DNA of 64,000 bases from Isoperla grammatica. Lineage: Eukaryota > Arthropoda > Insecta > Plecoptera > Perlodidae. The stretch spans positions 8,085,966 to 8,149,965 of the forward strand of contig OX246747.1 in the NCBI GenBank assembly GCA_945910005.1, written 5' to 3'. Made by a program: the position numbers and the translations under genes. The notes under the pieces were generated by a model that did not search any database, had not been told where the DNA came from, and saw only the letters and a program-made list of their open reading frames with translations. This document shows positions 11,480-21,348 of this stretch, piece by piece (within the stretch, counting starts at the first letter, position 1; the number at the start of each line of letters is the position of its first letter).

Positions 11480-11743
11480 TGCCCAGGGACTGCTACCTTA
11501 TCCTGGTGGGCAGGTTTGTGCGCTTTGATGATTCCTGGAGCTATGCCGACGGAAGCGTATGCTTCTGGTAGGGCCACCCTAGCCGGACAGGTCGAGGAGA
11601 AGTTAGACGAAATGCAGTCCACAACATTCCCTCTCCCTTTTCCTCCCCCTTCCAATTTTTCACCCCGCCTTCCACTTGCCCCTTTCCTCCAAACAGCCCC
11701 CAGTTGCATCTTCATCTATCACCCACTCATTTTCTCGATTAGC
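11480..11743 (+). mobile_element. SINE-like copy: head A + tail 2, 5' part of a split copy
   Basis: Runs from TGCCCAGGGACTGCTACC to TTTCTCGATTAGC, where another copy is inserted. The missing end (TCGTTGCAAAAATATGAGAC, then GTTAAGCCCAAATATC) resumes at 12117-12160. Confidence 0.85.
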
Positions 11744-12116
11744 CCTGCCCAGGGACTGCCACCTTATCGTGGTGGGCAGGTTTGCGTGCTTTGTTGATCC
11801 CGAGAGCTATGCCAGCGGAAGCGTATGCTTCTGGTAGGGCCACTCAAGCCGGACTGGTCGAGGAGGAGAAGTCAGACGAAGTGCAGTCCACACCCCAATC
11901 CCCTTTCCCCCCACTGTCCCATTGAATATTTCTCCTCCCACTTGGCCCTGCCCTCCCTTGCTGGACTCCCGTATGACGACTCACGCGACGAACAATGGAT
12001 CTGATTCAGACGTGGCTTTATTCTTCATTATCATCTTTCTCATCTTCATTATCACCCGCTCATCGCTTCGTTTAGCCATCGTTGCATAAATATGAGACGG
12101 TAAGCCCCATTATTAA
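11744..12116 (+). mobile_element. SINE-like copy: head A + tail 1, nested
   Basis: A full copy (CCTGCCCAGGGACTGCC to CCCCATTATTAAT) sits inside the tail of the copy that starts at 11480, so it is the younger of the two. Confidence 0.85.
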
Positions 12117-12160
12117 TCGTTGCAAAAATATGAGACGTTAAGCCCAAATATCAATAAATC
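12117..12160 (+). mobile_element. 3' end of the split SINE-like copy
   Basis: Continuation of the 11480-11743 copy after the nested insertion. Confidence 0.8.
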
Positions 12161-12167
12161 GTGTATC

Positions 12168-12280
12168 GGCCTCTTGGGCACTCTTGATAACTGGGTGGAA
12201 TATCTATGGCGAGCTTGGTCTTGACGTAGCCGAAACCTTGTCCAACTTAACGCCAGTATTGACGCCGTCATCAGCCGTCG
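12168..12280 (+). pseudogene. RCC1 fragment, second copy (part 1)
   Basis: Nearly matches 10355-10463: LLITGWNIYGELGLDVAET resembles the GRNNEGQLGLDEAET blade of the main locus. A SINE-like copy replaces about 160 bp that should follow, and the copy resumes at 12652. Confidence 0.75.
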
Positions 12281-12282
12281 CC

Positions 12283-12650
12283 CGTCTGGTCCCGGGGAAG
12301 ATTAGGCCCAGAGTGACTGCTAGTCGTAAGAGGCGACAAAAGGAGACCCGTCTCGGCCCGGGGTAGAGTAGGCACAGAGTGACTCTGCTAGTCGTAAGAG
12401 ACGACAAAAGGAGACCCTGCCCCTCCCCCCCCCACTGCCCCACTGAATATTTCTCCTCCCACATGGCCCTGCCCCTCCCTTGCTGGACTCCCGTATAACG
12501 ACTCACGCGGCGTACAATGGATCTGATTTGGATTTGGCTTTATTCTTCATCATCATCTTTCTCATCTTCATTATCACCCGCTCATCGTCTCGATTAGCCA
12601 TAGTTGCATAAATATGAGACGTTAAGCCCCACTCATTAATCAAATCAATC
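12283..12650 (+). mobile_element. SINE-like copy: head B doubled + tail 1
   Basis: Same doubled head B as the copy at 6357. It interrupts an RCC1-gene duplicate; ends CATTAATCAAATCAATC. Confidence 0.85.
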
Positions 12651-12651
12651 T

Positions 12652-12915
12652 TGACACAGGAAGGGGATGTATTTGTGTGTGTAGTGGACTAAGTGGTTAG
12701 TTGGGTCCGCGGAAGTAAACCTTTTCGGTGGCGACTCGGTTGCCGAAGTCACCAGGGCTGATTGTTCAACAGGTGGCCTTTGCTGAAACGTATTCTTTAC
12801 TCTTGATAGTTGAGAAGGCAAACCTCACACTGGCACTTCAACTAGGGATCCGTGTTGCAGAGAGGGGCGACCGGGTGAGGAATGGTACAACAAAATTAGA
12901 ACGGAAAGTACGCTG
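12652..12915 (+). pseudogene. RCC1 fragment, second copy (part 2)
   Basis: Matches 10625-10885 of the main locus with scattered substitutions: TRLPKSPG, VQQVAFAETYSLLLIVEK, then the linker to LERK. It stops exactly before the RING. One base is lost in the VFVCGSG blade. Confidence 0.75.
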
Positions 12916-12984
12916 CTGATTTATATTTTCGATTTCTTGTTGCAATCTTGAGATATAATTTAAAAGTGAACTTTTTCTGCGGTT

Positions 12985-13190
12985 TTTGACGTAGAGACTA
13001 CCCTTCGCTCTTAACCGCAGAGGAAGCAGCGGCCATGGGAGATTGAATTGACTACAAAATTGAAACTAAAGAATTCATACAATATGTTTTTAAATAAACT
13101 GGCAAGTTTCTCCTTTCGAAACAAAGTCAATTTAAGGCGTCAACGTAAACATGACGACATTGGCCATCGATCGGTCATTGGGTGGCTTGT
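12985..13190 (+). pseudogene. MULE/SWIM transposase N-terminal fragment
   Basis: Reads AAMGD, then DYKIETKEFIQYVF, matching the intact-looking segment GMGDLIDHKIETKEFKQYVF at about 37070-37110, followed by a degenerate copy of the next 80 bp. A frameshift and stops are present. It directly joins the inverted RCC1 fragment at 13190. The same joined sequence (ACAAGCCACCCAATGACC) also occurs at 46862. Confidence 0.65.
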
Positions 13191-13403
13191 CCCCTCTGCA
13201 ACGCCGATCCCTAGTTGAGGTGCCGGTGTAATGTTTGCCTTCTTAACTTTCAAGAGTAAAGAATACGTCTCAGCAAAGGCCACCTGTTGAACCATCACCC
13301 CCGGTGACTTCGGCAACCGAGTCGCCACCGAAAAGGTTTTCCGCGGACCCAGCTGACCACTAAGTCCACTACCGCACACAAACACATCCCCTTCCTGTGT
13401 CAC
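13191..13403 (-). pseudogene. RCC1 fragment, third copy (inverted)
   Basis: Minus-strand frame contains TQEGDVFVCGSGLSGQLGP, then TRLPKSPG and VQQVAFAETYSLLL, as in 10625-10845. It ends at the point GCAGAGGGG, beyond which the main locus continues with the linker but this copy continues with MULE sequence. A SINE-like head abuts the other side. Confidence 0.75.
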
Positions 13404-13606
13404 CTGCCCATGGACTGCTACCTTATCGCGGTGGGCAGGTTTGCGTGCTTTGTTGATCCCGAGAGCTATGCCGGCGGAAGCGTATGCTTCTGGTAGGGCC
13501 ACCCAAGCCGGACTGGTCGAGGAGGAGAAGTCAGACGAAGTGCAGTCCACACCCCAATCCCCTTCCCCCCCCACTGTCCAATTGAATATTTCTTCTCCCA
13601 CTCTCC
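13404..13606 (+). mobile_element. SINE-like copy: head A + start of tail 1, 3'-truncated
   Basis: Head A intact (CTGCCCATGGACTGCTACC onward); sequence leaves the family at TTCTTCTCCCACTCTCCC. Confidence 0.8.
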
Positions 13607-13664
13607 CACACAACAAGTGCAACAACTCAGTCTCTGAATATCCTACGAATACTCAGCAATACAA

Positions 13665-14190
13665 CCTGGGGCCTCACATCTGTACATTTTTTAACTCTCC
13701 TTAACTTTCGCTAACCCCATGTTAAAATGACCCCGGGGTTAACTCCGACACAGGCTTCCCTGTATAATTCGGAGGCAAATATGACCCTGTCTGATAGTAG
13801 GGTTGAGAAGAGTTATCTCTACAATACTTTGAAATGACGCCATTTTGTCAATGCCCGTGTGTGTAGTTTCACAAATGTCACATTTCAATTCTTTAATTGG
13901 GAACATCCACCTACATGAATACGTTACTTTATGTGTTTATTGAAGTTAATGAAGAATTTTGTGTATTTATAGTACACTATATAGGTCCTAAATATGTAAA
14001 TATGTAGTTTTATTGAGTATTTTGTGGACGTTTTGAGGTTATTGGACTGTTTTTGTTTGTTATTGTTTTTATTTTGTCTCGTTTTTTCAACAATGTCTTC
14101 CTTCGAACGGCGTCTCAATTGCTGACTCCTGGTTGGCTATTGGCTAACACCGGGGTTAAGTTTGCAAATGTACAGGAATGTGGGCCCCGG
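13665..14190. mobile_element. candidate DNA transposon with imperfect terminal inverted repeats
   Basis: The left end CCTGGGGCCTCACATCTGTACATTT pairs imperfectly with the right end AAATGTACAGGAATGTGGGCCCCGG. Both ends also carry a CGGGGTTAA-type internal repeat. The interior (about 525 bp) is AT-rich without a transposase. The right end abuts the LINE at 14191. I cannot define a target duplication. Confidence 0.4.
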
Positions 14191-14287
14191 GGGGCAGACC
14201 GCACCGTCATGCTCCGGTTATACCGTTCCCTTATTAGGTCAAAACTCGATTTTGCTAGTTTTATATATGCTTCAGCAAGACGCTCAT
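14191..14287 (+). pseudogene. Jockey-like LINE reverse transcriptase, 5' piece
   Basis: Reads ADRTVMLRLYRSLIRSKLDF and then ASFIYASARRS, the segment just after the RT thumb in Jockey/I-type LINEs. The frame continues at about 17513 as YLKTLDTEHHTGIRL, so a SINE-like element and its passengers (14288-17512) split one codon series. Upstream RT is missing (5' truncation or replaced by the element ending at 14190). Confidence 0.75.
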
Positions 14288-14305
14288 AGCCCAGAGTGAC
14301 TCTGC
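14288..14305 (+). mobile_element. SINE-like copy: head B, first piece
   Basis: AGCCCAGAGTGACTCTGC, the start of a 5'-truncated head B + tail 1 copy. Continues at 16357 after the foldback element. Confidence 0.8.
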
Positions 14306-14307
14306 TA

Positions 14308-16354
14308 AAGTCCATTCCTACAAAAGAACGATCCCAGGTAGCAAGAAATTTCCCCTCCACGTTACCACCACCACTCGGCACGGGTGACACTGCTTGCGAG
14401 GCGTTGGAATGCGGTAGACAGCATGACCCATTGTCCAGGTGTCATTGTTATGAACGCAATTTTTTGATGTAGTTGAAATGATACAATTTCTAATTTATTT
14501 TCAGATATATGGAATAATGACGTAATATTAATATAAACTGAATTTTGTATTTTTAAAATAGCTTGAAAACTGCCGTATTTAGAGCAAGTAGTAACTATGG
14601 TTACGATCATGTTAGAAAATATAATAATACAAGAGACTAAGAATGACTGCAGAATAAACACGTAAAATTAATATAAAATAAGGTGTATTTTTAAAATAAC
14701 TTGATTACTGCCCATTTTAAAGCAGTGTGCTCATCATCATTATGATTTTCAGACTTAAATCGTTTATATTAAAAGTATATTTTCAAATTCAAAATTAAAT
14801 TTAGATTGTTTTCTCGGGATTGTATAATATAGCTAAAAAAAAATTATAATAATTACTAACTGATAATACTACTGATAATTACTAACTTTTGACTTTATCC
14901 GAACTTTGTTATTTTTAGAACCACACTAGTTTTCAGGCGTCTTGCCTCGGCGAGAGTGATTGACAGATGAATGAAATACACCTTTGACTCATATTTTAAA
15001 ATTGGCATGATAACTACCGTATTTAGAGCAAGTATAGTAACTTTATGGTCACGATCTTGTAAATAAAGAATATAATAAACATAATACAACGCCATTAATA
15101 ATAACAATAATCCTAACAATAACAATAACAATAATAGGATATTATCAATAAAATTATCATACATTTTATTTTAATTTAATTTTGTCCCTCAGGCCGGCAC
15201 TGTCAAAGATATCTGCGATGGTCTATTGTTGTATAATACACACGGTCGTCGAACAAATGATTATACGTGTGGACAACGATTCATCATCAGATGAAGACGT
15301 CGATGACCTTGCAACGTTGATGGAGTAAGAAATGCAGCAACAATCGGCCCTTTTCAGGGCCACAATTGATTATTTGGGTTGATGTTTATAAACAACACGC
15401 TTCCCAAATCGTTTATTGTACCAATTATACAACAATAGACCATCGCAGATATCTTTGACAGTGCCGGCCTGAGGGACAAAATTAAATTAAAATAAAATAT
15501 ATGATAATTTTATTGATAATATCCTTTTATTGTTATTGTTATTGTTAGGATTATTGTTATTATTAATGGCGTTGTATTATGTTTATTATATTCTTTATTT
15601 ACAAGATCGTGACCATAAAGTTACTATACTTGCTCTAAATACGGTAGTTATCATGCCAATTTTAAAACATGAGTCAAAGGTGTATTTCATTCATCTGTCA
15701 ATCACTCTCGCCGAGGCAAGACGCCTGAAAACTAGTGTGGTTCTAAAAATAACAAAGTTCGGATAAAGTCAAAAGTTAGTAATTATCAGTAGTATTATCA
15801 GTTAGTAATTATTATAATTTTTTTTTAGCTATATTATACAATCCCGAGAAAACAATCTAAATTTAATTTTGAATTTGAAAATATACTTTTAATATAAACG
15901 ATTTAAGTCTGAAAATCATAATGATGATGAGCACACTGCTTTAAAATGGGCAGTAATCAAGTTATTTTAAAAAAAAAACCTTATTTTATATTAATTTTAC
16001 GTGTTTATTCTGCAGTCATTCTTAGTCTCTTGTATTATTATATTTTCTAACATGATCGTAACCATAGTTACTACTTGCTCTAAATACGGCAGTTTTCAAG
16101 CTATTTTAAAAATACAAAATTCAGTTTATATTAATATTACGTCATTATTCCATATATCTGAAAATAAATTAGAAATTGTATCATTTCAACTACATCAAAA
16201 AATTGCGTTCATAACAATGACACCTGGACAATGGGTCATGCTGTCTACCGCATTCCAACGCCTCGCGAGCAGTGTCACCCGTGCCGAGTGGTGGTGGTAA
16301 CGTGGAGGGGAAATTTCTTGCTACCTGGGATCGTTCTTTTGTAGGAATGGACTT
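14308..16354. mobile_element. 2,047-bp foldback element with TA duplication
   Basis: Left arm 14308-15236 and right arm 15425-16354 are inverted copies of one another, differing at only a few positions by eye, around a 188-bp spacer. The ends AAGTCCATTCCTAC and GTAGGAATGGACTT are exact inverses. TA at 14306-14307 and 16355-16356 is a target duplication, because uninterrupted SINE-like copies read CTCTGCTAGTCGTAAG there. The spacer encodes a short acidic frame (VDNDSSSDEDVDDLATLME), possibly a relic of a parent transposase. Frames in the arms are mirror duplicates and not genes. TA duplication fits Tc1/mariner-like or other TA-targeting transposases. Confidence 0.85.
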
Positions 16355-16356
16355 TA

Positions 16357-16584
16357 GTCGTAAGAGGCGACAAAAGGAGACCCTGTCCCTATCCCCCCCA
16401 CTGTCCCACGGAATATTTCTCCTCCCACTTGGCCCTGCCCTCCCTTGCTGGACTCCCGTATGACGACCCACGCGACGTACAATGGATCTGATTCGGATGT
16501 GGCTCTATTCATCATCTTTCTCATCTTCATTATCACCCTCTCATCGTCTCGATTAGCCATTGTTGCAAAAATATGAGACGTTAA
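16357..16584 (+). mobile_element. SINE-like copy: rest of head B + tail 1
   Basis: GTCGTAAGAGGCGACAAAAGG through GAGACGTTAA. The last part of the tail (AAGCCCCATTTATCAATC) is displaced to 17493-17512 by the TTAA element. Confidence 0.8.
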
Positions 16585-17490
16585 GGTATATGCATACACT
16601 AGACAGACTAAAAATACACATTTTTATGTGAATTTGGTTTTAATGTCAAAAAATAGGGGGATCCTTCTTGATTAGAGTGATATAATGTCTATTTTCGTAG
16701 GGTAAGTATTTACTCGTCAATTAATTATGAAACCGTCTCATGCGTAGCGGAAAAGACAAAAATTCTGTCTGAATTTCGAGATACTTTCAGTTATTTGGTA
16801 TACAAGCTTGCCCGCTTCTGTCTGTGGTTTTGAATTAGGCGGGTAAAAGGTGGATGCAGTTCATAATAGTGCCAATAGGTGCCACCACATATGGACCTGG
16901 GGCCTTTGATTAACCTGGAATCATTGAAGTTGAGGTGTTTACTCTCAAAATTGATCTCAATCTTTAACATTAAATTACTCGCAATGTAAGTTTTCAACGT
17001 TTCACTGGTTCATTTCAATGAAAAACAATACTTATTAATGAGCTATCATGTTAATGTTTCTTGTTATTTGAAAGGTACTAATATTATCTTTGTCCTGAAC
17101 CTCAGTTTTAATATCATTAACAAGTCATTATATATTTATCTTCCATTACATTTTAAAACTATTAAACATTATTTTGTTTGTTTGGTTAATGTACTGCAAT
17201 AAATTAAAATTACCATATAAATACTTAAACTGAGGTTCAGGACACTCCTTATTACCATAGTAACTCAATAAAAAAATTATAGGCAGATATCTCAAACCAT
17301 TATTGAGTTATCATTGAAAAGCCAAGTGTTCATTGTTGTGTGGGAAATAATATCTCAACAATGAAAAATAAATGCAAATTATAAAATTTGTAACTTTTTC
17401 AACATAATGACTTATTTCAAGTTTGGGTATGAAAAATGGAGTAAATCCATTTATTATTATAGATTTTTCTGTCTAGTGTATTATAGTTCC
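16585..17490. mobile_element. 906-bp non-autonomous TTAA element (piggyBac-like)
   Basis: Inserted in the SINE-like tail with TTAA on each side (16581-16584 and 17491-17494). Termini start GG and share ATACACTAGACAG as an inverted repeat (left about 16594, right about 17469). TTAA duplication is diagnostic of piggyBac-type transposition. An internal 16-bp inverted repeat, TCCTGAACCTCAGTTT, lies at 17093-17108 and 17227-17242. No transposase is encoded. Confidence 0.75.
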
Positions 17491-17512
17491 TTAAGCCCCA
17501 TTTATCAATCAT

Positions 17513-18835
17513 ATCTCAAAACCTTGGATACTGAACACCACACAGGGATCAGATTGTCAACGGGTGCTTTTAGAATCAGCCCCATCCCCAGTCTGTATTG
17601 TGAGTCCGGAGAACCGTCGCTGTCATCCAGGAGAGACTATCTACTACTTAGCTATGTCGCCTCATTGGCGGGGTCACTTAAGAACCCTGCCTACGACATA
17701 ATATCAAATCCATCATACCAAGACCGTTACGCCATTAGACAGAAGACCACTCGACCAGCAGGTATTCGATCCCTCGAACTAATGAATTGTTTAGGTAATA
17801 CCCCACCTCTTGTTTTTACCAAATTTTTTTGCCGCTGTCCCGCCATGGATGATCAGTATGCCCAAATGCATCACTCAAATGTCAGTATACAAGAAGAGCA
17901 CTACATCCTGCTTGCAATATCAAGCAATGTTTAATCAAATTCGTTCCCTATACTCCGATCACGAATGCATTTATACAGATGGGTCGAGAATCAAGGACTC
18001 GGTCGGCTGTGCTTTTATTACTGGCAGTGAATAGTTTTTATTCCACGTAGACCCACTTTTTAGTACTTTTAACGCGGAACTCTTCGCAATCATGCAAAGT
18101 CTTATATATGACACTCGAAGCAAGACATCAATATTTGTAATATGCACCGACTCTCTGAGCTCTTTTCAGGCACTTTCAGAAGTATATGCTAGGCACCCAT
18201 TGAGTGTTAAAGTTCAAACAATTTACTCGAAACTTCCAACCAAACGTAAGTCCATAGTTTTTTGTTGGGTTCCTGGTCATGCAGGCATTCTTGGTAACGA
18301 GATGGCAGATCAATGTGCCAAAGAAGTCTGTCCCACTGACAGCAACGACTGTCAATTAGCTATAACTGCGGACCTGAAAGCGTCTTTTAAACTTAATTTT
18401 AAGAAGCTATGACATGACGAGTGGCAGAACATACGATACAACAAACTAAGAGAAATAAAAGACTCTGTAACTCAATGGCTATCCTCCCGGCGCTCATGTC
18501 GCCGCGAGGAAGTTGTTTTAACTTGCATCCGAATCGGTCACACCTATATTACTCAGAGCTATCTTCTAAAAAGTGAACCCCAACCAGTGTGTGATGCTTG
18601 TAATGTGACATTGACTGTCAAACACATAATTTTAGATTGTGCAAAGTATTAAGCTAAACGACAAAGATATAAGATAAAAACCACACCAATAGAAAACCTG
18701 TCAGATAAAACTGACGCAACCGACATCATTTTAAAGTTCCTTAAATCAATTAACCTTATAAACAAGATTTAAATAGGAAAAATAGGCACTGATAACCCAG
18801 ATGTATTGTGCCTTTAAACCACAAATAACAACAAC
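17513..18835 (+). pseudogene. Jockey-like LINE, C-terminal RT, RNase H and zinc knuckle
   Basis: Continuation of 14191-14287. After the RT C-terminus (PSLYCESGEPSLSSRRDYL) an RNase H domain follows with its acidic residues: YTDGS at about 17975, AELFAI, CTDSLSS at about 18147 and GNEMAD at about 18295. The tail RIGHTYITQSYLL, then CDACN and TVKHIILDC, is the Cys/His motif of Jockey-type ORF2. Breaks are a frameshift in the T-run near 17820, TAG at 18032-18034 and TGA at 18410-18412. The 3' UTR ends in ACAACAACAATTC near 18835, a plausible 3' terminus. Confidence 0.85.
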
Positions 18836-19674
18836 AATTCAACAAGTTGAATTTTACTGTATAGGTCTGTTTGCTTTGGTTGTTTTGCTGATCAGGAAAG
18901 AACTACGTGGCGTGGCTAAAAATTAAGATTTTGGTTTGGTTTACGTGCTATACATGTGGAGTTTTGTGCATTCAATTTCGACGTAAATTATAAATCTAAA
19001 AAATATCAGAAGAAATAACTACAAAAAATAAGCCCCCCCCATGCTATCAACTATTATTTTGTAACGTTGGCATTGGAGTATGTAAAATAAAAAATAGGCG
19101 TGATGAAATAAGCTAGACGTGTAAAATATGGCTCTCATGTCGCTTTTTGAAGATGGGAATATATGGTAAAATATATGTTTAACTCTAAATTAAGAATATT
19201 AAACAATGCTTGAAACTAACGACACATGCGACGAAACAAATGACCAATATGTTGCAATGAACGTCTGCCAAGTGACGGGCACAACAACCCGCCCCTGCCC
19301 CTTGCTCGCTATTCGAGCTATTCCAGGAACCATTCAGCATTCTTCCTAGAAATATTCACGGTTGATTGCCCAGAAAGATTACAGCGCAGAAGACGTGGGC
19401 CAAAATAAAACACATCACGCACTGGATGTGGCATTAATATGACGAACTAACAACAAGAACAATATTATCTATTTTATAACTACAATTATATAATGTTAGC
19501 GTTGAGTGAATATCTGTTTTATCTGTTATATCTGGGTATAGTGTGCAGGAAGTTATTGGATAACAAGTGTGCTCATGATGATAAGTATCCCCCCGCCCCG
19601 CACAACACACACACTGGCAACAGCATCCGTGCTTGTGCAATCCACCTCAAATCGCTATATTCAAGCTATATTTC
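18836..19674. other. no gene seen
   Basis: AT-rich, no domain or repeat recognised beyond simple sequence. Confidence 0.45.
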
Positions 19675-19685
19675 ATAGTTATTGT

Positions 19686-19988
19686 TTGATTATTTGGGCT
19701 TAACGTCTCATATTTTTGCAACGAGGCTAATCGAGACAATGAGTGGGTGATATATGAAGATGAAATAAGGGGCTGTTTGGAGGAAAGGGGCTAATAGGAG
19801 GGCGGGGGTGGAAAGGGGAAGGTGGAGGAAAGGGGCTTGGGGTGTGGACTGCACTTCGTCTGACTTCTCCTCGACCAGTCCGGCTAGGGTGGCCCTACCA
19901 GAAGCATACGCTTCCGCCGGCATAGCTCTAGGAATCATTAAAGCACGCAAACCTGCCCACCGCGATAAGGTAGCAGTCCATGGGCAGG
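19686..19988 (-). mobile_element. SINE-like copy: head A + tail 2, with 11-bp duplication
   Basis: Complete copy on the minus strand. ATAGTTATTGT flanks it on both sides (19675-19685 and 19989-19999), a target-site duplication of the length expected from LINE-driven insertion. Confidence 0.92.
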
Positions 19989-19999
19989 ATAGTTATTGT

Positions 20000-21348
20000 G
20001 ATCGGCTTTGTATTCATAAATTATATATTGTGTTATTAATAATATTACATTAATAGGCTAATAATGTCATGATTACTTTTTATATTTAGAAAATGTAAGC
20101 GTTCTACGGACTTCGTTGCGAAACATAGATTGAGGACTTCGAAATCAACTAAGGTCGCGGAAGACTTATTTTTCGACTGATCGCTAAAATTCAAGTTTTC
20201 CCATTGTTCACTAGTTGCCAGGAATACTATGTGGGCTACTCAAAAAATATATTCGATTGATTAAAACCCACATTCTTTTTATCTTTGTGTTTCGTCTTCG
20301 GCGTTGGTCAAGATTACAGGTGTGATAACAAAGGTGCCCCTCGCGGCTGGCTCGCGCCCGCGAGGCGGGGGATGGAGTGAGGTAGCGGAAAGAGCGCGGG
20401 ACCACATATTTGTTGCAATCCAGTTTTTGTTTGCAAACAGCTTTTGGTGACAAGCTGTTAGTCAACACATTGCAGAACAATGTGTAAGTAAGGAAGTAAG
20501 TTAATATGTATGTATGTTCACAGGTAACACTTTTTCTGTAATTACATTCTGCTCCTCTTTGTACCTCAATAATATACTTGTAACTTTGTTGAAAGTTGAT
20601 ACAGTATTTTATAGTGAACATTAATTTTACACACATATATTTGGGCTTGAGCCTGTGAACCCAAGCATATTCAGACCTACGTCGGCGAGTGATGAGTTCA
20701 TAGGTGACTCCAAGGTCACACTTTACAACTAACTAAAGAGTGGCTGCGGAATCTGCATTCCATCAAGCGTCCCAGACAATTAAGGAAGACTTTAAAGCTA
20801 TATTAACCAAATGAAGTATTTTATACATACTTGACATGTCGCTAATTACCTTTAGTAGTGTACTACAAGTTGCGTCAAAGTAATAAAATGTCACTACCTT
20901 ACTTTTATTTTTGCATAGAAATGCTGAAATTATTATTTTCTCATGTGTTTGATTGTTGGAGATAATAATTTCCCGTTGATTTGCCGGTCTACGTTAGATT
21001 AACCCATGCCTGGGTTAACAGCCCCATCAGTACGTCAAACTCCCGACCGTGGATTTGGAAACTTTTGTTTTTGGGGAGCTCCTCAATAGGGCTTGGCAAA
21101 TCATTAACCCTATTGATTGAAACCTTACGAATAAAGATCGATCAGGTAAAATCGTCAACTTATTCTACTAGCTAAATACACTTAACCTATTTTAGTGCGA
21201 TTAAGGCACATTGTCACCACCGCCTTAATATTATTTATCTCGATCGATTCTTATTTGTTATGCTAATGAGGAAGAAAATTAATAATTTTGAAAATACCGA
21301 AATTCCGAAATATTGGAAACCCGAGGACCGAGGTGTTGAATATATGAT
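20000..21348. other. no gene recognised
   Basis: A 141-codon minus frame at 20211-20636 has no motif I know; a GC-rich patch at 20335-20400 is embedded in AT-rich DNA. The rest is downstream sequence of the SGNH gene. Confidence 0.4.

Noticed and set aside
14362..16300. Identical 99-codon frames at 14362-14661 (minus) and 16001-16300 (plus)
   Set aside because: They are mirror images in the arms of the foldback element, hydrophobic by AT-richness, with no domain.
17407..17500. Start of the 175-codon plus frame inside the TTAA element
   Set aside because: The first 30 or so codons are insert and SINE-like tail; the real LINE coding begins at about 17513.
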